DNA of 53,791 bases from Clostridia bacterium (GCA_017467445.1 JAFTSG010000009.1:1-53791); one strand, 5' to 3'; shown: positions 34,385 through 43,859, numbered from the stretch's first letter. Program-made: numbers and translations. The notes: a model not told the origin generated them from the sequence alone.

Positions 34385-36760
34385 ATGAAAGCATCAATGA
34401 CATTTATTAATGATTATGTAAATATTAAAGATATTGACCCGAAAACTTTTTCCGACGAAATGACAATGTCGGGTACAAAAGTAGAGGGATATGAAAATTT
34501 GGGTGAAGAAATAAACAACGTTGTTGTTGGTAAAATTCTTTCCGTAGAAAAACATCCCGATGCGGACAAGCTTGTTGTTTGTATGGTAGATGTGGGTAAA
34601 GAAACAATTCAGATTGTTACCGGTGCACCTAACGTATTTGAGGGTGCTCTTGTTCCGGTTGCTCTTCATAAATCAAATCTTCCGGGCGGAGTTAAAATCA
34701 CAAAAGGTAAACTCCGTGGAGTTGAATCCTGCGGAATGTTCTGTTCACACGAAGAACTCGGTATGAACATTTCCGATTACGAAGGCGCATGTGAAGACGG
34801 TGTTATTATATTTAAGGAAGATATTGCACCGGGTACAGATGTAAAAGAAGCACTTTCACTTGATGAAAATATAATCGAATTTGAAATCACACCTAACCGT
34901 GCAGATTGCTACAGCGTTCTCGGTCTTGCAAGAGAAGCCGCAGTTACATTCGGCAGACCGCTTGAAATCAAAAAACCGAAAGTAACAGGAAACAGCGAAA
35001 AAGCTTCTGATTACGCAAGTATTGAAGTTGAAGATACAAAGCTTTGCCCCAGATATGCGGCAAGAATTGTTAAAAATGTAAAAATCGGTCCGTCGCCTAA
35101 ATGGTTCCGTGACAGACTTAAAGGATGCGGAATCCGTTCAATCAACAACGTAGTTGATATAACAAACTTCCTGCTTATGGAATACGGTCAGCCAATGCAC
35201 GCATTTGACCTTTCATATCTTGAAGATTCGAAAATCGTTGTAAGACGTGCAAAAGACGGCGAAAAAATTACAACACTTGACGGTGTTGGAAGAAATCTTG
35301 ATTCTTCAATGCTTGTTATTGCCGACAGCAAAAAACCGGTTGCAGTTGCAGGTGTTATGGGCGGCGAAAATTCCGAAATCAAAGAAGATACAAAAACACT
35401 TCTTTTCGAATGTGCAAATTTTGACGGCGCAAGCGTTCGTGTAACAGCAAAAAAACTCGGACTTCGTACCGAAGCAAGTGCACACTACGAAAAAGGTCTT
35501 GATCCGTATATGATTGAAGACGCGGTAAACCGTGCATGTGAACTTATTGAAGAACTCGGTGCAGGTGAGGTTGTAGGTGGAATTATTGATGTAAACAACG
35601 CTCCTGCCGACAATAGAAGAATTACATTCAATCCCGCTGAAATCAACGCATTTCTCGGATGTGAAATTGATAAAGAATTTATGGTAAAAACACTTACCGA
35701 TCTTGAATTTAAATTTGACGGCGATAAGGTTATTCCGCCGACATACCGCGCGGATGTTGAAGCAATGGCAGACATTGCGGAAGAGGTTGCAAGATTCTAC
35801 GGATATAACAATATCCCGACAACACTTCTGCGTGGGGAATCAAAACCCGGCGGAAGAAACGCAAAACAGCTTGCAAAATCAAAAATCAAAAATGCACTTG
35901 TTGCACTCGGTATGTATGAAATCAACACCTATTCATTCATTTCACCGAAAATGTTTGATTTGATAAGACTTCCTGCAGACAGCAAAAAACGTAACGTTGT
36001 AAAAATCTTAAATCCGCTTGGTGAAGAAAACTCTGTTATGAGAACAACACTTATCGGTTCTATGATGGATATTCTTACAAACAACAAAAACCACAGAAAT
36101 GCTTCTGCAAAACTGTTTGAAATGGGTAATATCTATATTCCCACAACTCCGGATAAGCTCCCGATTGAAAAAGAAAAAGTTGCAATCGGTATGTACGGAA
36201 ATGTAGATTTCTATGACATCAAAGGTGCGGTTGATGACCTTGCAGACTGCATAGGACTTTCGGGTCTTCGCTACGAAACAGCAGTCGACAATCCGTCATT
36301 CCATCCGGGAAGATGCGCGAAAATTACAATTGGTGGCGAAGTTCTCGGTTTAGTGGGCGAAATTCATCCTGAAGTTGCAAAGAACTATGACTTTACTGAA
36401 AGAGCATATGTTGCAGAACTTGATTTTGAAACAATTCTTGCAAATATAAATACTGAAAAAACATATAAAGAAATGCCGAAATTCCCTGCAGTAACAAGAG
36501 ATATCGCCGTAATTATGGACGAAAAAACTCCTGTTGCCGATATGGAAGATGTAATCAAAGGCGTATGTAAAAACCTTCTTGAAGAGCTTACTCTTTTTGA
36601 CGTATACAAAGGAAACCAGATAGAAGAAGGCAAAAAGAGTGTTGCATATTCACTTACACTCCGTAGCGCCGAAGGTACACTTGCAGAAGAACAGATAACT
36701 GCAATGATGGAAAAAATCGTTAAAATGCTTAGTGAAAAGCTTGGTGCTTCACTGAGATAA
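34385..36760 (+). CDS. pheT: Phenylalanyl-tRNA synthetase, beta subunit
   Basis: 791 residues, full length. Domains in order: N-terminal tRNA-binding EMAP-like domain (VVVGKILSVEKHPDADKL), B3/B4 editing domain, B5 domain (around ITFNPAEINAFLG), a catalytic-like domain (KLFEMGNIYIP, FHPGRCAKI), and the C-terminal FDX-ACB anticodon-binding domain beginning near KFPAVTRDIAVIMDE. Starts 15 bases after pheS, with GGGAGG as ribosome site. Ends 12 bases before ruvA. Confidence 0.97.
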   Translation: MKASMTFINDYVNIKDIDPKTFSDEMTMSGTKVEGYENLGEEINNVVVGKILSVEKHPDADKLVVCMVDVGKETIQIVTGAPNVFEGALVPVALHKSNLPGGVKITKGKLRGVESCGMFCSHEELGMNISDYEGACEDGVIIFKEDIAPGTDVKEALSLDENIIEFEITPNRADCYSVLGLAREAAVTFGRPLEIKKPKVTGNSEKASDYASIEVEDTKLCPRYAARIVKNVKIGPSPKWFRDRLKGCGIRSINNVVDITNFLLMEYGQPMHAFDLSYLEDSKIVVRRAKDGEKITTLDGVGRNLDSSMLVIADSKKPVAVAGVMGGENSEIKEDTKTLLFECANFDGASVRVTAKKLGLRTEASAHYEKGLDPYMIEDAVNRACELIEELGAGEVVGGIIDVNNAPADNRRITFNPAEINAFLGCEIDKEFMVKTLTDLEFKFDGDKVIPPTYRADVEAMADIAEEVARFYGYNNIPTTLLRGESKPGGRNAKQLAKSKIKNALVALGMYEINTYSFISPKMFDLIRLPADSKKRNVVKILNPLGEENSVMRTTLIGSMMDILTNNKNHRNASAKLFEMGNIYIPTTPDKLPIEKEKVAIGMYGNVDFYDIKGAVDDLADCIGLSGLRYETAVDNPSFHPGRCAKITIGGEVLGLVGEIHPEVAKNYDFTERAYVAELDFETILANINTEKTYKEMPKFPAVTRDIAVIMDEKTPVADMEDVIKGVCKNLLEELTLFDVYKGNQIEEGKKSVAYSLTLRSAEGTLAEEQITAMMEKIVKMLSEKLGASLR

Positions 36761-36772
36761 TGAGGTGACGAA

Positions 36773-37342
36773 GTGTTTGCATATATAAAAGGCACAGTTG
36801 CTTTCGTAAATAATGAATTTGCGGTTATTGAAACTGCAGGGATAGGGTATAAAATATTTATGCCCTTATCCGAAAGCAGCGCAATGCCGCTCGGAGCAGA
36901 AACAAAAGTCTATACTTATATGTATATCCGCGAGGGAATTCTTGATGTGTACGGATTTACCTCGGAGGAAAGCTTGCGCATATTTGAAATGCTTATCGGT
37001 ATTTCGGGTGTGGGTCCGAAAGCGGCAATTGCAATTCTTAACGTAATGTCGCCACAGGAATTTATAACAGCACTTGAAACGGGAGATGCAAAAGCAATAA
37101 CCCGTGCGCAGGGAATAGGCACAAAAATTGCACAAAGGGTAATTCTTGAGCTGAAAGGGAAACTTGATTTATCTGCGGATAGCGAAACTGTGCGCGCGCC
37201 TAAAAATGCTGCATATGAAGAGGCGGCAGCGGCACTTGTATCGCTTGGTTATTCGCCAAGTGATGCCGATAAAGCCCTTTCGGGAGTAACCCCCGGAGAT
37301 ACGGAAAGTATGATTAAGCAGGCGCTTAAAAATCTGTTTTAA
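36773..37342 (+). CDS. ruvA: Holliday junction branch-migration protein RuvA
   Basis: Binds four-way junctions and loads RuvB. 189 residues. Domain I (AYIKGTVAFVNNEFAVIETAGIGYKI), helix-hairpin-helix motifs GISGVGPKAAIAILN and AQGIGTKIAQRVILELK, and a short C-terminal RuvB-binding domain (AAAALVSLGYSPSDADKAL). Start is GTG with GAGGTGA upstream. The 12-base gap from pheT has no terminator. Confidence 0.96.
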   Translation: MFAYIKGTVAFVNNEFAVIETAGIGYKIFMPLSESSAMPLGAETKVYTYMYIREGILDVYGFTSEESLRIFEMLIGISGVGPKAAIAILNVMSPQEFITALETGDAKAITRAQGIGTKIAQRVILELKGKLDLSADSETVRAPKNAAYEEAAAALVSLGYSPSDADKALSGVTPGDTESMIKQALKNLF

Positions 37343-37360
37343 TGTAAAATGGAGGTGCTT

Positions 37361-38362
37361 ATGGAAGATATTCGATCAGTTACGGGTAATTTTATAGGCG
37401 AAGATGCGGAAATTGAATATAGCTTAAGACCGAAAACCCTGTCAGAATATTTCGGTCAGGACAAGGTTAAAGAAAACTTAAGCGTGTTTATAGATGCGGC
37501 AAAACAAAGAAAAGAAGCACTTGACCATGTGCTTTTATACGGACCGCCGGGGCTTGGTAAAACCACTCTTGCAGGCATCATTGCAAACGAAATGAATGTT
37601 AATTTTCGTGTAACATCGGGTCCTGCAATTGAAAAGCCGGGCGACCTTGCGGCAATCCTTACAAACCTTGCTCCAAACGATATTTTGTTTGTGGACGAAA
37701 TCCACCGCCTCAGCCGAAGCGTTGAAGAGGTGCTTTATCCGGCAATGGAGGATTTTGCCCTTGACATTATAATTGGTAAAGGTCCGAGTGCACGTTCAAT
37801 CCGGCTTGATTTACAGCCGTTCACACTTATTGGTGCAACCACAAGAGCAGGTCAGCTTACATCACCGCTTCGTGACAGATTCGGTGTTATAATGCGTCTT
37901 GAACTGTATACCAATGAGGAACTTTGTGAAATTGTTAAACGTTCCGCAAGAATACTCGGTATCGGTATTGAAGAAGATGGCGCAATGGAAATTGCAAGCC
38001 GTTCAAGAGGAACTCCGCGAATTGCAAACCGCCTTATCAAACGTGTGCGTGATTTTGCACAGGTTAAAGGTGACGGAATTATAACAAAAAAACTTGCAGA
38101 TATTGCACTTGATATGCTTGAAATTGATAAACTCGGTCTTGACGGTGTTGACCGCAGAATGATGATGTCAATAATAGGTCATTTTGACGGAGGTCCCGTA
38201 GGACTGGATACCCTTGCTGCAACAATAGGCGAGGAACCTACAACCATTGAAGATGTTTACGAGCCGTACCTTATGCAGCTCGGGTTCTTAAACCGTACTC
38301 CAAGAGGAAGGATAGTAACAAAATCGGGTTATGAACATTTTGGTGTAGAATATAATAAGTAA
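37361..38362 (+). CDS. ruvB: Holliday junction branch-migration ATPase RuvB
   Basis: AAA+ motor that drives branch migration with RuvA. 333 residues. Seen: [20 protein letters not shown], Walker [13 protein letters not shown], Walker [12 protein letters not shown], sensor [19 protein letters not shown], the arginine finger region [19 protein letters not shown], and the winged-helix end with [13 protein letters not shown] 37361 has GGAGGTG. Last gene of the pheST-ruvAB unit. Confidence 0.97.
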   Translation: MEDIRSVTGNFIGEDAEIEYSLRPKTLSEYFGQDKVKENLSVFIDAAKQRKEALDHVLLYGPPGLGKTTLAGIIANEMNVNFRVTSGPAIEKPGDLAAILTNLAPNDILFVDEIHRLSRSVEEVLYPAMEDFALDIIIGKGPSARSIRLDLQPFTLIGATTRAGQLTSPLRDRFGVIMRLELYTNEELCEIVKRSARILGIGIEEDGAMEIASRSRGTPRIANRLIKRVRDFAQVKGDGIITKKLADIALDMLEIDKLGLDGVDRRMMMSIIGHFDGGPVGLDTLAATIGEEPTTIEDVYEPYLMQLGFLNRTPRGRIVTKSGYEHFGVEYNK

Positions 38363-38367
38363 CAACA

Positions 38368-38403
38368 AAACCCTTACAAATAAAAAGTAAGGGTTTTTAT
38401 TTT
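38368..38403 (+). terminator. Terminator after ruvB
   Basis: AAACCCTTAC (38368-38377), 9-base loop, GTAAGGGTTT (38387-38396), then T-rich sequence. Confidence 0.9.
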
Positions 38404-38410
38404 TTTAGTG

Positions 38411-38439
38411 TTGCATTATGCGGAAAAATATGCTATAAT
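38411..38439 (+). promoter_or_regulatory. Promoter upstream of membrane protein/secDF
   Basis: -35 TTGCAT 38411-38416, 17-bp spacer, -10 TATAAT 38434-38439. Confidence 0.8.
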
Positions 38440-38470
38440 TGTAGAGATTGTTTAAATGGGGGATGTATAT

Positions 38471-39025
38471 ATGAATATGAAAAATAAGAAGCTTGTGATT
38501 GTGATATCGGCAGTTCTTGCCGCGATAATTCTTGTGGCGGCCTTATTTATAATAAGCGGAGCAGTCAAAAAATCAAAACACGACAATATGCTTGAAAATA
38601 TGCAGTCGCTTTCGTATATCAATAAACTTGCTTACAGTGGCATAGAAATGGACGAGCTTAAATATCTTGCTGACTTTGAAAACTGGGAAATTGATGGAGA
38701 TACTTTAACATACAGATTTGAAGATGGCGAAATAATAGATTTTGTTTTTCAAAGTGATGGTAAAATCTGGTATATACGTTCAACAAATATGGACATTTTT
38801 ATAAATGAAATGCTTCCCGAATATAAAGGCGTTGAAATGAGCAGATATGAGCTTAATCTGCTTCTCCGCAGGGAATTTGACCTTGATGTTTCTATGGGAG
38901 TAGTGTATGATATGGTGCCCTACTATAACTATAAGAACTGTTTTATTCAGTTGCCGGTAGCAGAACATGGGCATAATACAGGTATTTTTGGGGACGAATT
39001 TGTTGTAGGCCACAAATATTATTAA
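38471..39025 (+). CDS. Membrane-anchored protein of unknown function upstream of secDF
   Basis: Not recognised. 184 residues: a short basic start (MNMKNKK), one hydrophobic helix at about residues 8-30 that may be an uncleaved anchor, then a soluble, acidic, probably extracytoplasmic domain of 150 residues. That domain alternates strand-like stretches (DTLTYRFEDGEIIDFVFQSD, GKIWYIRST), but no catalytic motif is evident. ATG 38471 has GGGGGATG upstream. It precedes secD by 34 bases without a terminator, so it is likely cotranscribed with the translocase genes. Confidence 0.75.
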   Translation: MNMKNKKLVIVISAVLAAIILVAALFIISGAVKKSKHDNMLENMQSLSYINKLAYSGIEMDELKYLADFENWEIDGDTLTYRFEDGEIIDFVFQSDGKIWYIRSTNMDIFINEMLPEYKGVEMSRYELNLLLRREFDLDVSMGVVYDMVPYYNYKNCFIQLPVAEHGHNTGIFGDEFVVGHKYY

Positions 39026-39059
39026 AAAAGTTTAAAATAAAATTTATGAGGTGATAAAT

Positions 39060-40319
39060 TTGAAAAAAATCAACAGAGGCACATTCTTTATTGTTGCAAT
39101 TGTAATCGCACTTATTTTAACACTCACACTTTGCGATTTCAGTTTCATCAAAATGAACAATGCCAATGACATGAGATTCGGTATCGACATAAGAGGCGGC
39201 GTTGAAGCCATTTATGCACCGAAAGACCTTGACAGAACGCCAACAGAAGCAGAGCTTGCATCTGTAAGGGCAATTCTTGAAACAAGACTTGACTACAATA
39301 ATATTCTTGACCGTGAAATTACGGTTGATAATATGGCAGGTGAAGTACTTATCCGTTTCCCGTGGAAATCAGACGAAGCGGATTTTGATGCACAGAAAGC
39401 TATTGAAGAGCTTGGTGAAACAGCACTTCTTACTTTCCGTGATGTTGACGGAAACATCCTTCTTGAAGGTAAAAACGTTGTAAAAAGCGATGTTGTTCTT
39501 GACCAGCAGACAAGTCAGCCGGTTGTAACTCTTGAACTTGACGCAGAAGGTGCGCAGCTTTTTGCTGAGGCAACAGCAGCAAACATCGGTAAGCAGATAG
39601 CAATTTTCATGGATGAAAGTCTTATTTCTGCTCCTAGCGTTGAGGAACAGATTAATGGCGGACAGGCAATTATCAACGGAATGGCATCTCTTGAAGGAGC
39701 ACAGGATTTGTCAAATAAAATCAATTCCGGTTCATTACCGTTCTCAGTTGAAGCTAAAAACTTTAGCGTAATTTCTCCTACACTCGGTGCAGGTTCACTT
39801 AACGTAATGGTTTATGCAGGAATTTTAGCACTTATACTTATCGGCATATTTATGATTGTGTACTACAGACTTCCGGGATTTGTGGCATGTATCGGTCTTC
39901 TTCTCCAGGTAGGCGGTCAGCTTCTTGCAATTTCACTCCCACAGGTAACACTCACACTGCCGGGTATCGCAGGTATTATCCTGTCAATCGGTATGGGTGT
40001 TGATACAAACATTATTATTTCTGAACGTATCAAAGAAGAAATCAATACAGGAAGAACCCTCCGCAGCGCAATTGAAACAGGTTATAAGAGAGCGTTTTCC
40101 GCAGTATTTGACGGAAATATAACAACTCTTATAGTTGCAATTGTTCTTATGGTATTCGGTTCCGGTGCAATTCTCTCATTCGGATACACACTTCTTACAG
40201 GTATCATTCTCAACTTCGTATCCGGAATTCTGGCATCAAAACTTATGGTAACATCACTCAGTAAATTCAAGATGTTCAGAAACACATTCTTATACGGCGG
40301 CAGGAGGGTAAAACAATGA
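39060..40319 (+). CDS. secD: Protein translocase subunit SecD
   Basis: Proton-driven accessory of the SecYEG translocase. 419 residues, shorter than E. coli SecD as in other Clostridia. One N-terminal helix, the D1 motif RFGIDIRGGVEAIYAP, a periplasmic P1-like domain, then five membrane helices with LPGIAGIILSIGMGVDTNII and ERIKEEINTG typical of the family. The best start is TTG at 39060, with GAGGTGA just upstream; the GTG at 39051 lies inside that site. Overlaps secF by 4 bases (ATGA). Confidence 0.95.
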   Translation: MKKINRGTFFIVAIVIALILTLTLCDFSFIKMNNANDMRFGIDIRGGVEAIYAPKDLDRTPTEAELASVRAILETRLDYNNILDREITVDNMAGEVLIRFPWKSDEADFDAQKAIEELGETALLTFRDVDGNILLEGKNVVKSDVVLDQQTSQPVVTLELDAEGAQLFAEATAANIGKQIAIFMDESLISAPSVEEQINGGQAIINGMASLEGAQDLSNKINSGSLPFSVEAKNFSVISPTLGAGSLNVMVYAGILALILIGIFMIVYYRLPGFVACIGLLLQVGGQLLAISLPQVTLTLPGIAGIILSIGMGVDTNIIISERIKEEINTGRTLRSAIETGYKRAFSAVFDGNITTLIVAIVLMVFGSGAILSFGYTLLTGIILNFVSGILASKLMVTSLSKFKMFRNTFLYGGRRVKQ

Positions 40320-41236
40320 TTAATTTTTACGGTAAAAGAAAAATATTTTTTATAATTTCCGCTGTAGTGGCATTAATCGGAATTGTTGCAATTTGTATTA
40401 ACGGTGTGGCTCTTGATATTTCTTTCAAGGGTGGCGCAATTATGAAATACACCTATGAAGGTGAAGTAGATAATACCGCAGTAAGTCAGATTGCAAATAC
40501 GACGCTCGGCAGAAATGTAACAGTACAAACAACAACAGATATTGCAACCGGCACAAACAGAATCGTTCTTAATGTTGCCGGAAACGAAGCAATTTCAATT
40601 GAACAGCAGAACGCACTTGATGCGGCTCTTAACGAAAAATATCCGGAAAGCAACATAACTCTTTCTGAATCAAACAACGTACAGCCGTTTATCGGTGCAA
40701 GATTTTTGCGAAAGAGCCTTCTTGCAGTTGCAATTGCATTTGTTCTTATTGTTATATATGTATGGGTAAGATTTAAGCAGATTTCAGGTCTTTCTGCAGG
40801 TGTAATGGCACTTCTGGCACTTCTTCACGACTGCCTTGTTGTGTTCTTTGCATTTGTTATATTTAAAATGCCGCTCAACGATAATTTTATTGCAGTTCTG
40901 CTTACGATAATCGGATTCTCTGTTAACGATACAATTATTATCTATGACAGAATAAGAGAAAATAAAATTACAGCAAAACACAAAATGCCGATGGAAGAGC
41001 TTGTAAATAAAAGCACCTCGCAGTCACTTTCAAGATCAATCAATACTTGCGGAACAACCTTTGTTGCAGTTGCAATCATCTACATTTTTGCATGCGTATT
41101 TGGCATCGATTCTATCAAATCCTTTGCGCTTCCGCTTTCACTCGGACTTATCTCTGGTTCATATTCATCACTTTGTATTGCAGGTCCGCTGTGGGTAATG
41201 TGGCAGAAACATAAAGAAAACAAAAAACACGCATGA
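40316..41236 (+). CDS. secF: Protein translocase subunit SecF
   Basis: Partner of SecD. 306 residues, six predicted membrane helices. N-terminal GVALDISFKGGAIMKYTYEG is the SecF counterpart of the D1 motif; FKQISGLSAGVMALLALLHD, TIIGFSVNDTIIIYDRIREN and SQSLSRSINT are diagnostic. The start overlaps the secD stop, with GGAGGG upstream, indicating coupling. Confidence 0.95.
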   Translation: MINFYGKRKIFFIISAVVALIGIVAICINGVALDISFKGGAIMKYTYEGEVDNTAVSQIANTTLGRNVTVQTTTDIATGTNRIVLNVAGNEAISIEQQNALDAALNEKYPESNITLSESNNVQPFIGARFLRKSLLAVAIAFVLIVIYVWVRFKQISGLSAGVMALLALLHDCLVVFFAFVIFKMPLNDNFIAVLLTIIGFSVNDTIIIYDRIRENKITAKHKMPMEELVNKSTSQSLSRSINTCGTTFVAVAIIYIFACVFGIDSIKSFALPLSLGLISGSYSSLCIAGPLWVMWQKHKENKKHA

Positions 41237-41240
41237 TTAG

Positions 41241-41266
41241 AAACCGCCGTTTCCGGCGGTTTTTCT
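41241..41266 (+). terminator. Terminator after secF
   Basis: AAACCGCCG (41241-41249), 4-base loop, CGGCGGTTT (41254-41262), then Ts. Confidence 0.92.
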
Positions 41267-41326
41267 TTAATGGTCAGGAAATTTGCGATAAAATTAATTA
41301 TAATAAATTTATTAAGGAGAATTGAT

Positions 41327-41743
41327 ATGAACAAAAATTGTGCTTATTGTATGGAAAATGAACTTCTGGACGTGTTTGGGATTAAAATCTGTGAATTATC
41401 TCAAAGTAAGGTTTACTTGTTTAAGGAACAAAGCCATAAAGGAAGAGTTATTGTTGCTCATAAAAAACATGTGAGTGAAATTGTTGACCTTACTAAAGAA
41501 GAAAGAGAAGAATTTATTGAAGATATTGCTAAGGTATCAAATGCTATTCATAAAGCGTTTTCACCACAAAAAGTTAATTACGGCGCATACGGAGATACCG
41601 GATGTCACCTTCATTTTCATCTTGTTCCAAAGTATGAGGATGAGTTTGAATGGGGCGGAGTATTTGCGATGAATCCGCATAGGGTAACTCTGTCTGATTC
41701 TGAATATGCCGAAATTATTCAAAAGATTAAAGATAACTTATAA
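41327..41743 (+). CDS. HIT-family nucleotide hydrolase/transferase
   Basis: 138 residues. The histidine triad is CHLHFHLVPK (H-x-H-x-H) near residue 90, and an N-terminal CAYC pair suggests a zinc site. HIT proteins hydrolyse nucleoside phosphoramidates or dinucleotides; the real substrate is unknown. ATG 41327 has AAGGAGA upstream; the frame is open to 41270 but without a suitable start. Its base composition is somewhat richer in AT than neighbouring secDF, and it stands alone. Confidence 0.88.
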   Translation: MNKNCAYCMENELLDVFGIKICELSQSKVYLFKEQSHKGRVIVAHKKHVSEIVDLTKEEREEFIEDIAKVSNAIHKAFSPQKVNYGAYGDTGCHLHFHLVPKYEDEFEWGGVFAMNPHRVTLSDSEYAEIIQKIKDNL

Positions 41744-41894
41744 TATTGTGACAAAAGATGCGGATATTATTTTTGTCAATGCCAAACTCCATGGATAATA
41801 TATCTGTTGATGAAAAAAGGTGTATTCGGGAAAGATAACTCAATGGGGTAAGTTTATTTATGGTATATGTATTGTAAAATAAGAAAAAATCAAT

Positions 41895-41933
41895 ATAGAA
41901 AAAGGCAATATCACAGATATTGCCTTTTTCTAT
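41895..41933. terminator. 18-bp perfect hairpin (terminator)
   Basis: 41895-41912 and 41916-41933 are exact inverse copies, 18 bp each with a 3-base ACA loop; the core GGCAATATC/GATATTGCC is flanked by A5 and T5 runs. It can terminate in either direction. Confidence 0.8.
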
Positions 41934-41948
41934 ACAATATGGTAAAAT
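41920..41948 (+). promoter_or_regulatory. Promoter of decayed NTPase gene
   Basis: -35 TTGCCT 41920-41925 (inside the hairpin arm), 17-bp spacer, -10 TAAAAT 41943-41948. Confidence 0.5.
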
Positions 41949-41980
41949 AATTAAAAAGATAAAAGGTTGTGAGAGATAAT

Positions 41981-42798
41981 ATGAAAGTCAGGACAGGAAA
42001 ACAGCTTGAAAAAGCAACAAGAGTTTTTACAGACCGAGAAGAACCAAGAGCAGCGTTTTGGAAAAAGTATGAAGAAGTACAAAAAGAGATATCGGGTGAC
42101 AATAACATTCATGTTCTGACATATTACGGTATTGGAGGAATAGGAAAAAGTACGCTTCTTAAAAAGTTGATTAGTGAAATGAAAGAACGACTTGCAAATC
42201 CACGGTGCGTCTATTTTGATTTCAACAATATTCAGAAAAGCCGTGCAGTACTTTCAAATATTTCAAATTATATGGCGGAAAACTTTAATTTTACAACGCT
42301 GATACAATAGCGCATATGAGTAATCTGGCTACAACACTTAAAGAACTTGGCAAAAATGAAGAAGCTCTGGAATATAATAAGGAAGTTGTTCGTAAATTTA
42401 CAGAGCTTTTGGGAGAAAATCATCGTGATACAATTTCCTCTAAAAACCTTCTTGTCGATACACTTGTAAGACTTGGCAGAATTGAGGAAGCAATGAGCTT
42501 TATGCAACAAGTGCTTGAAAAAAGTAAAGAGGTTTCGGGAGAGGACAGTGTGGATACAGTAATCTACACACAAAATTTTATACGTATTTTAGTTGATAAT
42601 AAAGAGTTTGAAAAAGCTTTGGATGAATGTATTAAACTGCTTGAAAAAACGGAACGTCTTTTTGGGGCAGGAGCAGTTCAAACAAAAAATACAGCAATGA
42701 TGCTTGTAGTAATATACTGGGGACAAGGAGAAAAGGAAAAAGCCTTTAAAATTATTGAAGATTATGGCTTGCATGACCTGATTCGTAAAAAGAAATGA
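41981..42798 (+). pseudogene. Remnant of a STAND-type P-loop NTPase with TPR repeats
   Basis: Two parts in different frames. 41981-42310 encodes about 109 residues with a Walker A in YYGIGGIGKSTLLKKL, then stops at 42308-42310. 42316-42798 encodes about 160 residues of tetratricopeptide repeats (LATTLKELGKNEEALEYN and two further units). The TPR frame stays open upstream of its ATG (reading DTIAHMSNLA), so the sequence passes directly from 45 residues after Walker A into TPRs. The rest of the NTPase domain, including Walker B, is missing. The simplest reading is an out-of-frame internal deletion of a gene of the NB-ARC/STAND-TPR kind, a class that includes signalling and anti-phage proteins. 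Two small separate genes are possible but less likely. Confidence 0.7.
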
Positions 42799-43640
42799 GT
42801 GATTATATTTTAATGGCGGTTGCGCTTTTTCCGGCAATCGTGCTATGCATTTATGTTTTTAAAAAAGACAGGGTAGACAAGGAGCCGATTGGGCTGCTGC
42901 TTAAGTTGTTTGCGTTTGGTGCAATAATATGTTTTCCTGCAGCCGAGATTGAGCTTTTCCTTGCGGGCATAACAGAGAGTCTATTTTCACCGGAAACGCT
43001 TGAGATTGCAAAAGCAGGGGGAAATATTCCTTACACAAAAGAAGCGTATATGTACATATTTACCGATAATATTATAGGTGTTGCGCTGGTAGAGGAGTCA
43101 CTTAAATTTCTTGTTTTGGTGTATTTTACACGTAAAAACAAAGAGTTTAACAGCCTGTTTGACGGACTTATATATGCGGTATTTGTATCGCTTGGGTTTG
43201 CGGCACTTGAAAACATTTTCTATGTTGTGGAAAATGGACTTTACGTCGGCATTATGAGAGCCGTGCTTTCCGTACCGGGGCATATGTTTTTTGCTGTTAT
43301 GATGGGATATCATTACAGTATGTGGCATCTTACAGACAAAGCGGCGGCAGTTGAAAAAGATCTGAAAACGCAGGGTATGATAAATTTAAACAGCCCTCTG
43401 TTCAGTTCCGGAAAAGAAATTGCCCTTTGCCTTATTATTCCAGCTCTGGCACACGGACTTTATAATTCACTTTGCACAATAGGAATATTGTGGTCAACTC
43501 TGCTTCTCTATGTATTTGTAATATTTATGTATGTACATTGTTTTGGCAAAATCAGAAAGATGTCAAAAGCGGATGATTTTGATAATGTGTATGTGCAGTA
43601 TATACTTACAAAAAAATATCCAAAGCTTCTTGATAAATAA
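42795..43640 (+). CDS. PrsW-family intramembrane metalloprotease
   Basis: 281 residues, about eight membrane helices. The family's metal and catalytic motifs are present: VEESLKF (EExxK), FAALENIFYV (ExxN) and GHMFFAVMMGYHY (HxxxH-like). B. subtilis PrsW cuts the anti-sigma factor RsiW; no sigma/anti-sigma pair is near, so the target is unknown. The ATG overlaps the stop of the TPR remnant (ATGA) and lacks a clear ribosome site of its own, so translation may depend on the remnant. Confidence 0.88.
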   Translation: MSDYILMAVALFPAIVLCIYVFKKDRVDKEPIGLLLKLFAFGAIICFPAAEIELFLAGITESLFSPETLEIAKAGGNIPYTKEAYMYIFTDNIIGVALVEESLKFLVLVYFTRKNKEFNSLFDGLIYAVFVSLGFAALENIFYVVENGLYVGIMRAVLSVPGHMFFAVMMGYHYSMWHLTDKAAAVEKDLKTQGMINLNSPLFSSGKEIALCLIIPALAHGLYNSLCTIGILWSTLLLYVFVIFMYVHCFGKIRKMSKADDFDNVYVQYILTKKYPKLLDK

Positions 43641-43695
43641 ATATTGTACTTATAATTTCGCCTTTAAACTGTTATACTAATTAAGAGGTGATATT

Positions 43696-43824
43696 ATGGA
43701 CGATAAAAAGAAAAAGGACGGAGAAAAAACAGCAACGGATAATAAATGGATTTCAACAGGAATTGCCCGTCCTGCCGATGAGTCGGACAGAAGAGATGGC
43801 CCCGGCGGAGAAGGCAGAAAATAG
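43696..43824 (+). CDS. 42-residue hydrophilic ORF after PrsW-like gene
   Basis: Not recognised. ATG 43696 to TAG 43824, with AGAGGTGAT placed correctly upstream, which favours real translation. The product is highly charged: Lys/Asp-rich first ten residues, KWISTGIARPADESDRRD in the middle and a Gly-rich end (GPGGEGRK). No membrane segment and no Cys. It ends just before a terminator shared with upp. Confidence 0.55.
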   Translation: MDDKKKKDGEKTATDNKWISTGIARPADESDRRDGPGGEGRK

Positions 43825-43831
43825 AAAAAAT

Positions 43832-43858
43832 AAAACCACCCTTTCGGGTGGCTTTTAT
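43832..43858. terminator. Bidirectional terminator, small ORF / upp
   Basis: AAAACCACCC and GGGTGGCTTTT around a TTTC loop, flanked by A and T runs. Confidence 0.88.
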
Positions 43859-43859
43859 A

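Larger units (their letters stand above)
41744..41980. other. Non-coding stretch after HIT gene
   Basis: No convincing gene. It contains the long perfect hairpin at 41895-41933 and a promoter overlapping it. The hairpin is 150 bases from the HIT stop, further than is usual for its own terminator. Confidence 0.5.
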
